Source of the DNA: Mactromeris polynyma
Taxonomy: Eukaryota; Mollusca; Bivalvia; Venerida; Mactridae
Length of the DNA stretch: 64,000 bases
Assembly (NCBI GenBank): GCA_032209605.1
Contig: JASFXZ010000044.1
Location: 2,418,001 to 2,482,000 of the forward strand
Reading direction: 5' to 3'
The position numbers were made by a program, and so were the translations under genes. The notes under the pieces were generated by a model that was given only the letters and a program-made list of their open reading frames with translations, made no database searches and was not told the origin of the DNA. Shown piece by piece: positions 22,297 to 34,121 of this stretch (its first letter is position 1; each line of letters starts with the position of its first letter).

Positions 22297-22770
22297 TGTT
22301 GGTAATGATGATAATTGTGTTGATGTCGATAATGATGATAATTGTGGTGATTTCGATAATGATGATAATTGTGGTGATTTCGATAATGATGATAATTGTG
22401 GTGATTTCGATAATGATGATAATTGTGGTGATGTCGATAATGATGATAATTGTGGTGATTTCGATAATGATGATAATTGTGGTGATTTCGATAATGATGA
22501 TAATTGTGGTGATGTTAAAAATGATGATAATTGTGTTGATGTCGATAATGATGATAGTTGTAGTGATGTTAATAATGATGATAATTGTGGTGATATTAAT
22601 AATGATGATAATTGTGGTGATGTTAAAAATGATGATAATTGTGTTGATGTCGATAATGATGATAGTTGTACTGATGTTGATAGTGATGATAGTTGTGGTG
22701 ATGTTGATAATGATGATAGTTGTGGTGATGTTGATAGTGATGATAGTTGTGGTGATGTTGATAGTGATGA
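22297..22770. repeat. 27-bp minisatellite, about 17 copies
   Basis: The unit is CGATAATGATGATAATTGTG plus GTGATTT, 27 bp, with T/A-rich variants toward the right. All three minus-strand and one plus-strand frames stay open because 27 is divisible by three and units lack stops, so the long frames here are not evidence of a protein. Confidence 0.93.
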
Positions 22771-22861
22771 AGGACATGACCGCGACAAATTTTTAACCAT
22801 TTACATACATTTAACTCGTATTTCATGTGATTCGATTTTTGCAATGAATCAATGATGGATG

Positions 22862-24745
22862 GAACCATGCCACGTGTCTAAGGGGGTATCATGTCACGTG
22901 TCCATGGTGTGGTATCATGTCACGTGTCTAAGGGGGTATCAAGTCACTTTTCTAAGGTATGGTATCATTTCACGCGTCTATGGTGTGGTATCATGTCACT
23001 TGTCTATTGGATGGTATCATGTCACTTGTCTATTGGATGGTATCATGTCACTTGTCTATTGGATGGTATCATGTCACTTGTCTATTGGATGGTATCATGT
23101 CACTTGTCTATTGGATGGTATCATGTCACTTGTCTATTGGATGGTATCATGTCACGTGTCTATTGGATGGTATCATGTCACTTGTCTATTGGATGGTATC
23201 GCGTCACTTGTCTATTGGATGGTATCATGTCACTTGTCTATTGGATGGTATCATGTCACTTGTCTATTGGATGGTATCATGTCACTTGTCTATTGGATGG
23301 TATCATGTCACTTGTCTATTGGATGGTATCATGTCACTTGTCTATTGGATGGTATCATGTCACTTGTCTATTGGATGGTATTATGTCACTTGTCTATTGG
23401 ATGGTATCATGTCACGTTTCTAAGGTGTAGTATGTCACGTGTCTAAGGTGTGGTATCAAGACACGTGTCTAAGGGGTGGTATCATGTCAAGTGTCTAACG
23501 TGTGGTATCATGTCACGTGTCTAACGTGTGGTATCATGTCACGTATCTAAGGTGTGGTATAAGTTACGTGTCTCACGTGTGGTATCATGTCACATATCAA
23601 AGGTGTGGTATCATGACAACGTGTCTAATGTGTGGTGTCATGTCACGTTTGTAAGGGTGGTATCATTTCACGCGTCAAATGTGTGGTATTATGTCACGTA
23701 ACGAAGGGGTGGTATCATGTCACGTGTCTAAGGTGTGGTATCATGTCACGTGTCTAAGGAGTGGAATAATGTCACGTTTGTAAGGGGTGGTATCATTTCA
23801 CGCGTCTAAGGTGTGGTATCATGTCACGTTTCGAAGGATGGTATCATGTCACGTGTCTAAGGGATGGTATCATGTCACTTGTCTATTGGATGGTATCATG
23901 TCACTTGTATATTGGATGGTATCGCGTCACGTGTCTATTGGATGGTATCATGTCACCTTTCTAAGGTGTGGTATGTCACGTGTCTAAAATGTGGTATCAT
24001 GACACGTGTCTAAGGGGTGGTGTCATGTCACGTGTTTAACATGTGGTATCATGTCACGTGTCTAACTTGTGGTATCATGTCACGTATCTAAGGTGTGGTA
24101 TCATGTTACGTGTCTAACGTGTGGTAATATGTCACGTATCTAAGGTGTGGTATCATGACAACGTGTCTAAGGTGTGGTATCATGTCACGCGTCTAAGGGG
24201 TGGTATCATGTCACGTTTGTAAGGGGTGGTATCATGTCACGTGTCTAAGGTGTGGTATCATGACAACGTGTGTAAGATGTGGTATCATGACACTTGTCTA
24301 AGGTGTGGTGTCATTTCACGTATCTAACATGTGGTATCATGTCACGTATCTAATGTGTGGTCTCATGTCACATATGTAAGGTGTGATGTCATGTCACGTG
24401 TTATATGTGTGGTATCATTTCTCATTTCCAAGGGGTGGTGTCATGACAACGTGTCTAAGGTGTAATATCATGTAACGTGTCTAAGGGTGGTATCATGTCA
24501 CGTGTCTAAGGTGTGGTATCAAGTCACGTGTCTAAGGTGTGGTATCATGACAACGTTTCTTACGTGTGGTATCATGACACGTGTCTAAGGTGTGTTATCA
24601 TGACAACGTGTCTAAGGTGTGGTATCATGACACGTGTCTAAGGTGTGGTATCATTTCACGTGGCTAAGGTGTTGTATCATGTCACGTGTCTAAAGTGTGG
24701 TATCATGTCACGTATCTAAGGTGTGGTACCATGTTACGTGTATGA
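22862..24745. repeat. 26-bp minisatellite, about 72 copies
   Basis: The unit is GGTATCATGTCACTTGTCTA plus TTGGAT. A homogeneous block (22987-23410) carries CACTTG; the diverged remainder mostly carries CACGTG (a palindromic E-box core) with AAGGTGT. A second small homogeneous block lies at 23860-23950. The period is not divisible by three, yet frames stay open in the homogeneous block. Confidence 0.96.
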
Positions 24746-25200
24746 ATAATATTGATATTTTTGTCCATGTATCGTTCTAACCTCGAATCTACCATAAAAT
24801 CTCGAATTAAGATAATTTTAGGATCATTTCTTGAAAACTATGCTTAGTCATAAACATGACAAAATGCCTCAATTCAGTTGTACTCTACAAAACTGCACTG
24901 TGATTTTTAAGTACACGTTTGCCAAAAACACAAATTCACGAGTCTGATACAAGAGCTTTTATCAGATGTACGCGCCGAATTAGCTCTTGCATAGAAAATA
25001 TTTGTTTTGAAGTTATGGGAGATTATTAAGAACAAGTATAATACAGTGGTTTAGTTTATGTCTGTATGAAGGCATTAACGTGTCTTTTTAATTTTATTTC
25101 TTGGTGTGTTTAAATAAATATAAGACTATCTACCTTTGACCGTGTAATTAATACGTCAATTTCAAGCAAATCTTTAAACGGATCATTGAAATGGGTTACA
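24746..25200. other. AT-rich stretch between arrays, no gene seen
   Basis: No supported reading frame or motif. Confidence 0.5.
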
Positions 25201-25202
25201 AA

Positions 25203-25945
25203 TATAGCCGCAACTAAGTATGGGTATGTCGCGACGTGACCGTCCATACAACCTGACAAACTATAGACAGGTATGGTGTAATATAGCTGGAACTAAGTAT
25301 GGGTATTGCGCGACTTGACCGTCCATGCAACCTGACAAACTATAGACAGGTATGGTGTAATATAGCTGCAACTAAGTATGGGTATGTCGCGACGTGACCA
25401 TCCATACAACCTGACAAACTATAGACATGTATGGTGTAATATAGCTGCCACTAAGTATGGGTATGTCGCGACTTGACCGTCCATGCAACCTGACAAACTA
25501 TAGACAGGTATGGTGTAATATAGCTGCCACTAAGTATGGGTATGTCGCGACTTGACCGTCCATGCAACCTGACAAACTATAGACAGGTATGGTGTAATAT
25601 AGCTGCAACTAAGTATGGGTATGTCGCGACGTGACCATCCATACAACCTGACAAACTATAGACATGTATGGTGTAATATAGCTAACACTAAGTATGGGTA
25701 TGTCGCGACTTGACCGTCCATGCAACCTGACAAACTTTAGACAGGTATGGTGTAATATAGCTGCAACTAAGTATGGGTATGTCGCGACGTGACCATCCAT
25801 ACAACCTGACAAACTATAGACATGTATGGTGTAATATAGCTGCAACTAAGTATGGGTATGTCGCGACTTGACCGTCCATACAACCTGACAAACTATAGAC
25901 AGGTATGGTGTAATATAGCTGCCACTAAGTATGGATATGTCGCTA
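25203..25945. repeat. 79-bp tandem array, about 9.4 copies
   Basis: The unit contains AACTAAGTATGGGTATGTCG and CCTGACAAACTATAGACAGG, with starts 79 bp apart (25212, 25291 and so on). Two unit variants (GACGTGACCATCCATAC and GACTTGACCGTCCATGC) alternate, which suggests a two- or three-unit higher-order period. Confidence 0.95.
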
Positions 25946-26095
25946 TACTGGTAGTATACAGGGGGAAATCGACCTTAAATTAATGAATAGAAACCTTAAC
26001 ACCTAATCAGTGGGTATAATTTTATATTAGTAATACAGAAAAACTGGGGCCCCCTTGACCCCCCCCCCCCCGGTGGATCCGGGCCTGGTAAGTTC
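25945..26095. repeat. Dispersed repeat with poly-C tract, copy 1
   Basis: Shares GGTAGTATACA-GGGGAAATCG, ACCTAATCAGTGG and ATCCGGGCCTG with 28215-28403. It contains a run of 14 C (about 26058-26071). Confidence 0.7.
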
Positions 26096-26205
26096 TTATA
26101 CCTTGCAAACCAATCTTAATCATAACTGGTTTAAGTTTTTCAACCAAACTACAACAAAACTGAAACCTCAAACCTTAACTAGGTCTTGCAAAACAAATTC
26201 GCCCT

Positions 26206-27035
26206 GTATTTCAGGGAGCATACATAAACCTGTTAGTAGTACTTTAGGCGGTAACCAGTTAATACAGTTTATAAGTGTGCTCCCTGATAATGTTCAATTT
26301 GGACATTAAAAATAGTCAACTTCTGCCAAATCAGCCGGAAAGTTTTAATATCTACACTATTTCACAGAGTTTATGACAGAATGACCTCTTATTCACTTGT
26401 GACAAGGATTTGTACTGAAGGCTGACTGGGAGTAGGTACATGAGGGGCTGTCCCATGGAAATTTGTTAAAATGTTGGTACTTGTATGATTTGGACGTTCT
26501 GTATTTTTTACAAGATAATACTAGTGCAATTCTCGAGAATGAGTCTTAAAATTTTGACCCTGAAATACACCAGAAGCCACCATTTCATATACATATATTT
26601 GAAAAAAAGTTACGGGGGAGAAGATAAAAGAGGGGGATAAACCCCTCCCGAACCTACCCCCACTCGGCGCTGTGCACCTCAAGTTCAGGGCATTTTCATC
26701 ATGTTTGCCTCCCCCCCCCCCCCCCAGTCGGGAATTTCTGTATCCGGGCCTTGAACCATATGTGCTCTTATTATTGAGGTATACTAGTACATGTTTATTG
26801 TTTTCAGTTAAATTAGTGAACGAAAATAATACGACTTTCAGATTTTCGTCATAAACTGTGTGAAATAGTGTAGATATTAAAACTTTCATGCTGATTTGGC
26901 AGAAGTTGACTCTTTTTAATGTCCAAAATGAACATGATCAGGGACCATACTTATATAAAACTGTATCAACTGTTAACCGCCTAAATTATATTATTAACTA
27001 CATATAGGTGTATGTATGCTCCCTGAAATACAATA
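26206..27035. mobile_element. Inverted-repeat (hairpin) element
   Basis: The left arm (26206-26373) and right arm (26848-27035) are reverse complements over about 170 bp. Paired words include TGTATTTCAGGGAGCATACAT, TTTAGGCGGT, TTTTAATATCTACACTATTT and GAGTCAACTTCTGCCAAATC (left arm: TAGTCAACTTCTGCCAAATC). The 470-bp loop holds a C run near 26712 and a TCCGGGCCTTG word shared with the neighbouring dispersed repeat. It may be a foldback MITE or two oppositely oriented copies of one repeat. Confidence 0.7.
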
Positions 27036-28214
27036 AATGTGTTGATCATCTTCGACATGAAATGATTGGCTGTGAGCGCAGAAAAATGGCCCATTTGGCA
27101 CAGAAATCAAAATTCAATTTTTTACACGAGAACTTTATTTAATTATTTGCCTTCATAAAATTTCTGTTCTGTTCTATAAAAAACTTTTTGAAATGAAGAT
27201 ACGTTGCATAGTTGTCAAGTATGGCGTTTTGAAAATACACCGTATCATGTGTTATTGCTTGTCAGGTTTTATGGACAGTAATGTCGCGACTTAACTATAA
27301 TTAGCGGTGCTAATTCTAAAGAATCGGAGTATTCTCGAATTTCTATGGTGTATATGTCCGTGTCACAACGCACTACGAAATAATATTGAAAAGGCATGTT
27401 AATGCCTTCAAACAGACATACTAAAAACTACTGGATTATAACTTTTCTTAGAAGTTTCCCGGATATGCAACCACTAACACGACACGTACGTCGTGATAGA
27501 AACTCCTGTATCGGACTTGTATATTTGTGGTTTTGGGAACATGTGTACAAACAGGATGTAGGCATTTTCTCATGTTTACGACTAAGCAAATTTAAAGCAA
27601 TACAAGTTAGAGCGATACATGTATCTAAATACCAACCAACACTTAACACAGTATGTACTTTGCATATCACATTGCAAAACTTGCTTGTATGAAAGGAAAC
27701 AGGATGGTGTCTGATAACTAATCTTTTGAATCCTTTTTCCGTATGACTCAGTAAAGTTGAAATAATGAATAAAGAAACATACAAAGAAAACCCGTATAAA
27801 TGTGTTTTAGTTCAAATGCAAATTCTTTATACGACGAGGAAAATGTAATTTAAAGATTAAAGCATTTTGAAATGCAATTCTAATGAGGAAAATATGAAAA
27901 TAGGCTTGTTCTAGAAATTTTTTTTTATTTTATTTTGCAAAACTTAAAGCCCAAGTTATATATTCCCTTCCTTAAATTATCGAATTGTTAAAAATTGTTT
28001 TTCAGAAATTTTATAGTCACTGTTTCAAACTAACACTACCACGACATATCTCGGTCTTTGTTAAGTATGATGCTAAATCATCTGTGTTTTACAGACGCTT
28101 TCAACATGATAAGGAAATTGAAAGCGCTTGTCTGATGTAGAGTGAAAAGCATACGATCCTTCTAGACGGTCTCAAGGTCGATGAGCACAACAAGGGGCCA
28201 ACTTGATTGCACTT
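27036..28214. other. Intergenic stretch, no gene supported
   Basis: Overlapping open frames on both strands around 27396-27784 lack recognisable motifs and splice context. Confidence 0.45.
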
Positions 28215-28403
28215 GCTTCCGGTATGCTAGTAGTATACAAGAGGAAATCGTCCATAAATCAATGTATTGTTTTTAAAGTGCTAAAAGAATAGTAACCTTA
28301 AGACCTAATCAGTGGATGTAATTTTATAATAGGAATATAGAAAAAGGTCACTACACAGCCGACTGGGGGGGGGGGCTTAGCCCCCGTTGAATCTGGGCCT
28401 GCT
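28215..28403. repeat. Dispersed repeat with poly-G tract, copy 2
   Basis: Related to 25945-26095; here the homopolymer is a run of 11 G near 28365, followed by CTTAGCCCCCGTTGAATCTG. Confidence 0.68.
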
Positions 28404-28452
28404 GACAATAACTTGAATATAGTATGTATAAAAATATATGTATGCATAATTA

Positions 28453-28551
28453 TAGTCCACCCAAGGACGTCACATCTTTATGCTGTCGCTGTAAAATCTG
28501 TTACGAAGACGCGTGTAAAAGTCGGAGTACAGAGACACGTACGCGGGGCTA
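28453..28551. mobile_element. Short (99-bp) form of the 19367-20199 element
   Basis: Begins TAGTCCACCCAAGGACGTCA and ends GTACGCGGGGCTA, joining the two ends of the long form with almost no interior. Flanked by GCATAATTA (28444-28452) and GCATGATTA (28552-28560), a 9-bp direct repeat with one mismatch. Confidence 0.72.
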
Positions 28552-28560
28552 GCATGATTA

Positions 28561-29113
28561 CTACATATCGGAGAGTACACGAATTTAATGTAAAACTGTC
28601 ACTAATTTTGAAGGTGTTGAACATTTGCTAGGAATGTTAGTTTCCATTGTGTAAGGAGAAACACTCGGCACCCATGTTCACAAAGGATCAACTTGCCTCG
28701 ATCTAGCTGATCTAAAAATACATTTGCAATTTTCATCACGGACTTGAATTCTTTATACAGGACATCTAATAAACGAAAACAAAAATACCGAAATATCCTC
28801 TAATTAATGTCATGAGAAATTTTAAAAAACATTTCAACTTTACCTTATTGTTGAGACATTACTTAATTATAGTTTAGACTGAAACGGTTCAGATCAGATT
28901 CAATTTTCAAAAACATCTTAACTTATAAAGTATCAATATTTGCTTTGTTACTTGGGAATCGGCAAAAGAAGACTTAATAATTATGTAAGAATTTTTTTTT
29001 TTTATAACAAAAGTCAGTGACAGGCATTTGAATTCATATGTAGCGTGTAACAATTTACCTGGTCACAATATCATGTTGTTTGTATACTTACGTTAAAACT
29101 ACTTGTATAAATA
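28561..29113. other. AT-rich stretch, no gene seen
   Basis: Nothing recognisable. Confidence 0.45.
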
Positions 29114-29213
29114 TCTTACGTGGGGTTGAATTTGTTTATCCTCGGCACCGGGAAATCCCAAATGGGCGAGCAAATAAATATCTTAGCGTAATAAAATGAA
29201 GAAATAATCACGT

Positions 29214-30023
29214 TTAACAATTTACATAATCGAAATGCTCGGCGTACAACTGGAAGTAGCAGCCGCAGTAGTAGCCGCAAGAGCAGTAAGGGCAGTAGCA
29301 GCCGTAGCAGCCGTAAAAGCAAAAGTAGCAGCCGTAACAGCAGTAGCAGCCGTAACAGAAGTAGCAGCCGTAACAGCTGTAGCAGCCGTAACAGCAGTAG
29401 CAGCCGTAACAGCTGTAGCAGCCGTAACAGCAGTAGCAGCCGTAACAGCAGTAGCAGCCGTAACAGCAGTAGCAGCCGTAACAGCAGTAGCAGCCGTAAA
29501 AGCAGTAGCAGCCGTAACAGCAGTAGCAGCCGTAACAGCAGTAGCAGCCGTAACAGCAGTAGCATCCGTAAAAGCAAAAGCAGCAGTAACAGCAGTAGCA
29601 ACAGCAATCGTAACAGCAGTAGCAGCTGAAAAGCAGTAACAGCCGTAAAAGCAACAGCAATCGTAACAGCAGTAGCAGCTGAAAAGCAGTAACAGCCGTA
29701 ATAGCAGTAGCAGCCATAACAGCAGTAGCAGCCGTAAAAGCAAAAGCAGCAGTAACAACAGTAGCAACAGCAACCGTAATAGCAGTAGCAGCCATAACAA
29801 CAGTAGCAGCCGTAAAAGCAAAATCAGCAGTAACAGCAGTAGCACCCGTAAAAGCAGTAGCAGCCTTTACAGCCATAACAGCAGAAGCAGCCATATCAGC
29901 AGCAATAGCAGTAACAGCAGAAGTAGTAGTAACAGAAGTAGGAATCGCAACAGCAGTAGCGAAGACCAAAAGTAATGCAGACATGGCAAACCCGCTGAAT
30001 CGGCTGGCCAGTTGAAATGTCAA
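29214..30023 (-). CDS. Possible secreted Cys/Tyr/Gly repeat protein
   Basis: A 269-codon frame whose start is followed by a hydrophobic stretch (MSALLLVFATAVAIPT at residues 14-29) that looks like a signal peptide. The frame then reads the 18-bp repeat in three successive phases: Ala/Thr/Val (about 30-112), Leu/Arg (113-131) and CYGCYC (about 133-250). It ends in a non-repeat tail (CGCYFQLYAEHFDYVNC). Cys/Tyr/Gly-rich repeats resemble structural, matrix or keratin-associated-type proteins only in composition. Because every phase of this repeat is stop-free, coding status is uncertain; the unique signal-like start and tail are the only real support. Confidence 0.3.
   Translation of the reverse strand: MTFQLASRFSGFAMSALLLVFATAVAIPTSVTTTSAVTAIAADMAASAVMAVKAATAFTGATAVTADFAFTAATVVMAATAITVAVATVVTAAFAFTAATAVMAATAITAVTAFQLLLLLRLLLLLRLLLLFSCYCCYDCCCYCCYCCFCFYGCYCCYGCYCCYGCYCCYGCYCFYGCYCCYGCYCCYGCYCCYGCYCCYGCYSCYGCYCCYGCYSCYGCYFCYGCYCCYGCYFCFYGCYGCYCPYCSCGYYCGCYFQLYAEHFDYVNC
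29260..29950. repeat. 18-bp repeat array
   Basis: The plus-strand unit is GCAGTAGCAGCCGTAACA. It is regular in the left half and broken by AAAGCAAAAGCAG-type variants in the right half. All minus-strand frames are open, so reading-frame length alone proves nothing here. Confidence 0.92.
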
Positions 30024-31640
30024 ATTAATACAACTGTGCTCCTAGCTTTATGAGTGAAGCTTATTGAAACTGTTAGTGCTACTGCATATACAGGCAATTC
30101 TTTGTATATACTGAATAATTATACATTTTGTTTTTGCTTTTGTGTACCTTTTGTTTGAGTGACACTGCTGCATGGAATAATATAATGTGTATTAAGTTAG
30201 TTCAAATTTAAGACCATTTTGAAATGTATGTGTAAAAAATCTCGACACTTGAATCAGATTAACATGTACATGTATTGTCAAACACCCTGCACACGTTAAG
30301 ACGAATAAGGCAAGACAATTAACACATTCAGTCATATTCTGATAACAACCTTGATGCCAACCATGTAATTGGTCAACATATGATGTCCTTGGATTATTGG
30401 CATATTTTTGGCGAACTATTTTGTTGCGTTATGTTGCCGACACAGCACTATTTACGGTAAGAGCATGTCTTGTTGGAACGTTGGACCAACGCCGAGTATT
30501 CGGTTGGATCGACGTTAGCTTAACCTGGTCTGTGTTGGCCAATCGTTGATGTAGTGTTGGCTAAGCAATTTCATTGTGGGTTCAAACCTAACACAGGATG
30601 TAGAATGTGTATATTGTGGTGTAGTCCCGTCTCGTCGTTAGCGTTATCAACGTTGCAGTACCTTAGGACTAATTATACTACAAGAACCACAAACAGCCAT
30701 TTACGTTTACATGATTATTTAGTATAGTACTCAAGACAACAGTAGCGTACAGTTCCGAGCCTAAAACCTCTCTCCCCTCACATACAGAATACAGCAGATA
30801 TTATCACGTTCAGTTCACATACCAAGGATCAATCCTCATTCATCAATGTCAACAATTAGGTCACAGTAAATATGCATCAAGGTACTTAAGTTGCACATTA
30901 ACAAGTGCAACGCCCGTAACTAGAGTTCATTCTGGGAATATTATATGGATACACACATGCATGGTTGACATTCACAATATATCTCTGCTCACGTGATTAG
31001 GTTACTGTATCACGATGACCCTTAGCCATCGTAACTGTGACAACATAAGATCACATGGTCTGCTGAATTCTGTGTTAACATATTTTATTATACATTATAC
31101 AATGTCCACTACAACAATATAATAAAGACATATTTAAATGATTAAATCTTTGTTTTGTGTGTATGACACACCACAATATGAGGAAGCTGTCCAGCTGGCT
31201 TACACACAGCTGGATCACAGTAGCAGGTTACCGCGTCACGTTGGCCAATGAGCAATTTTACGTTAGACCCACTTCTTTGTAACACAGGTCCAATGGCGCG
31301 TAGTGTGACCAACATATACATGCTTTCAATACATGTGTGTTTCTCTTTTTCATCAGGAAATGAGGCTGTCCAGTCTAAACCTTGTTCCCATTGCTTTGAT
31401 GGTTTTATTCTGGTACCAGGCTCAAGGACTAGAGACGTCATGTACCGAGAACCAAACCTATTACCAGAGGCCAATATTGTACGTATTTTTGCTTCCATCA
31501 GTTTGACAATTTGTAATCATGGTCGTCTGGCTTCTCTTCTCGATTATTTTTACAGTATTTTTATAATTAGTTAAAATTCTTGCTGTATGAAAACTATATC
31601 AAATCATGAGAAATTATATAAACTAAGTATCGACATAGTT
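30024..31640. other. 1.6-kb stretch without supported gene
   Basis: The region 30465-30580 contains repeated, partly inverted GTTGGACCAACG / TTGGCCAATCGTTG words, probably a decayed repeat. Opposed open frames at 31142-31574 have no recognisable content. Confidence 0.45.
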
Positions 31641-31651
31641 TTATGAGTAGG

Positions 31652-31738
31652 GGACATCCGTGGCCGAATGAAAATGGTCGCTGACTTCAAATCACTTGAC
31701 CCTAACCACTGGTGGTTCGAATCTAACCGTTGATGTAT
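31652..31738 (+). repeat. tRNA-derived SINE-like fragment
   Basis: CCGTGGCCGAATG and GGTGGTTCGAATC lie at A-box/B-box spacing of a class II tRNA, with an interrupted stem pattern. No full tRNA fold. Confidence 0.5.
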
Positions 31739-32943
31739 AATTTGTATGTGATGAAGCAGCTGGATCACGTTAGTTCCCCCAAATCATTCCACTTTTAAAT
31801 ACGGTTGCTTACCGACATTGTTCTCTTTCTTTGCTCTCACATAATGAATGTAGAGAGGCGATGGTGGGAGATTGCCAGATTCTCTGTAGGCGATGACCGA
31901 AGTGTTCCGAAAAAGCAATAATTGATGCTGATTGGATAAGTAACGGAACGATGAAACGCGGAAGTATTCAGTTACTGTAAACTTAAAATGAAGTTCTATA
32001 ATGTATTTAGTTTTGTCTTAAATCATTTCAGAGAGACACATTACTCGACTATAAAGACACCCACAGTTACGACGACGTCTAGAAAATCTTGTTTTCTTTG
32101 GGTTTTCTGTAAAAGCAAGACAATGTAAGATCGACTATAATGATTATGTACACTGTATATATTTATAAGATAGGCTATCCCGTCTAAGGCCATAATGTTC
32201 AGTTTCTCATGCACTTTTTTTCAAACTCGAATGAGGGAAAGCAAATAATTTTAGTAAGTCACATTTCTTGTATTTCCAAGAGGAGACCGATTGTGTCGTT
32301 ATTACTGTAAGAATATAGTGGAGACTTCAAGTATTTTACTTATTAGTTAACACATTTTTTAAATTTTAATCAATCTGACATGTTTTACTTGTCTCGATCA
32401 ACGCTTAATAATAGCTAAATAAAATGCCAGAACCTGATAATACTACAAAGTCAACTAGGAGAAAGCATTTATTGAATGATAATGACCAGGAGACGTTATA
32501 TTAGAGTAGTTCTATATTAAAATCGGTTATAACATGGAGCCAATCTTGATTGTTGATTATTGACCATTTTTGACAACAGTTAAAACCGCGTGGAAGGGAG
32601 GCAATCCAATTTTGAGGAAATGGCTTTAACAAAGGCGTTTATCAAGGGAGATAATTCCTGATAGTTATCCAAGAAAGCTGCACATGAATGCAGACTTGCA
32701 TATATAAAACATGCGTTTTGAACGTATTTAATATACATGTATACTAACTCAAAATTATAAGAAACTTCCGCTAAGTTTGCTTGAACATAGCTGGATGAAA
32801 ACAAATCGGGGGAATCATTGTTATATATGCGTTTAAAGAGTGTTCCATAATGCATCGTTGGTGCAAAAATGATCGCCAAAGGTAAACAGAAAATGGGGGA
32901 AATTTTGACCAATTGAGGTAGGGGCTAAAAACAAAAATAACAC
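31739..32943. other. Intergenic stretch, no gene seen
   Basis: AT-rich sequence. A 110-codon minus-strand frame (32580-32912) has no features I recognise. Confidence 0.45.
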
Positions 32944-33355
32944 TTAATAACGGGTATGACCACCTCTTGATTTGACCACTGCAGTGTATCGCCGGCGCAT
33001 AGAATTGACTAAGGTGTTGCTTTCTGCCTGTGAAATATTGTTCGCTACTTAAATGAGCGTTGAAGTAGCAGGTGGGTTTGGACGACGCCTCACTCGTCTG
33101 TCCAGAATATCCCAGACGTGCTCGATTGGGTTTGAGATCATGACTTTTAGCGGGTCAGTCATCAATGAAATCAATGAAATCAATATTAATTGTTATAAGA
33201 AAATTGACAGTGTCTCTAGCTGTATGAGATGTGGCATTATCATGCTGAAAAATCGAGATGTTGGCGTTGTTATGGAACAGAGGAATGACATGATGAGCGA
33301 GAATGTCATCGCGGTAACGTTGAGGATTTAAATTGCCATTAATGACGACTAGTGG
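32944..33355 (-). pseudogene. Tc1-like transposase remnant
   Basis: C-terminal catalytic half of a Tc1/mariner-type (DDE) transposase. Seen in order: LNPQRYRDDIL, IFQHDNATSHTAR (second catalytic Asp), NPIEHVWDILDRRVRRRP (catalytic Glu), and the end SMRRRYTAVVKSRGGHTRY followed by TAA. Damage: the conserved Trp before PAKSHD is TGA, one extra A before the NPIEH motif shifts the frame, a further frame change and a TAA follow TSTLI, and a 9-bp repeat (ATTGATTTC) lies near 33165. The DNA-binding domain and first Asp are absent. A CAGACTCGCCAC word near 33465 may be a leftover terminal repeat. Confidence 0.88.
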
Positions 33356-33992
33356 TGAACGATAATCATGGGAAATGAATTAAATATATAGGAAATGGTG
33401 GTAGCCTCTTTTCAGCCACCCCTGAAATGTAGATCCAATGTATTTTTTTCAGCCAAGTATACAGACTCGCCACAAAAAAAGAAAGTCATGAAGTGGTGAA
33501 GTATATCACTGAATGCTGTCTGGGATATGAAAAGAATCAGTCGTCTATTTGTGTCAAATCTGGTAAATTTTCATTCGATACATTTTGTATAAGTGACGCT
33601 AGTTATGACCTCTAGTACTTCACAATTATTATTTTGACGGCACAAAATAAGCACTATAAAAAGTCGGAAGTGTTTTAGTGGCTTTATTGCGATTTATAGA
33701 ATTAAGCGAACGTGAAATATATGAGTTCGTACTTGTGTTGTGTAATTCGTTGTTTTTCTGCTTGGAAAAAATACTATTTTTGTGAAGTAATGTACACTTG
33801 AAGTGTTTCTTGGTGACGTCTTGATTTTGTAGCTTACTTTTTTGTTTTGTTGAAAAAATAAGAATCGCTGTAAAAAGAAAAGCAATGTTCTCTACTTGTT
33901 TTTTGATGCTTAATTCAACTGTTTTGAAAACTTTTCTTTTATTGATCATTTTCTTCGAAGCCCCAAACAGTCGCAGCTTATTTTGTTTTCAG

Positions 33993-34121
33993 AATGTGGA
34001 CCAGGCAAGTTTGGAACAAACTGTTCGGAGGACTGTTTGTGTGGGAACCAGACGCTGTATTGTGACAACAATGGCACGTGTATTTGTCCAGAAGGTTTTA
34101 ATGGCACTAATTGCACAGAAG
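33993..34121 (+). CDS. EGF-like exon 1
   Basis: 43 codons, acceptor TTTTGTTTTCAG, donor GAAG|GTATAA. Reads ECGPGKFGTNC then EDCLCGNQ, NGTCICPEGFNGTNC; eight cysteines in laminin-EGF spacing and three N-glycosylation sequons. The first module visible; upstream exons were not found. Confidence 0.85.

Noticed and set aside
22209..24000. Long open frames of 150-195 codons in the minisatellites
   Set aside because: They follow from stop-free repeat units; several frames on both strands are open at once and composition is repetitive.
31142..31574. Opposed open frames of 108 and 118 codons
   Set aside because: No motif, no splice context and no similarity that I recognise.
33885..33992. Hydrophobic Met-led frame just before EGF exon 1, resembling a signal peptide (LKTFLLLIIFFEA)
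   Set aside because: It is not in frame with the EGF module and ends in the acceptor pyrimidine tract of that exon; it is probably intron.
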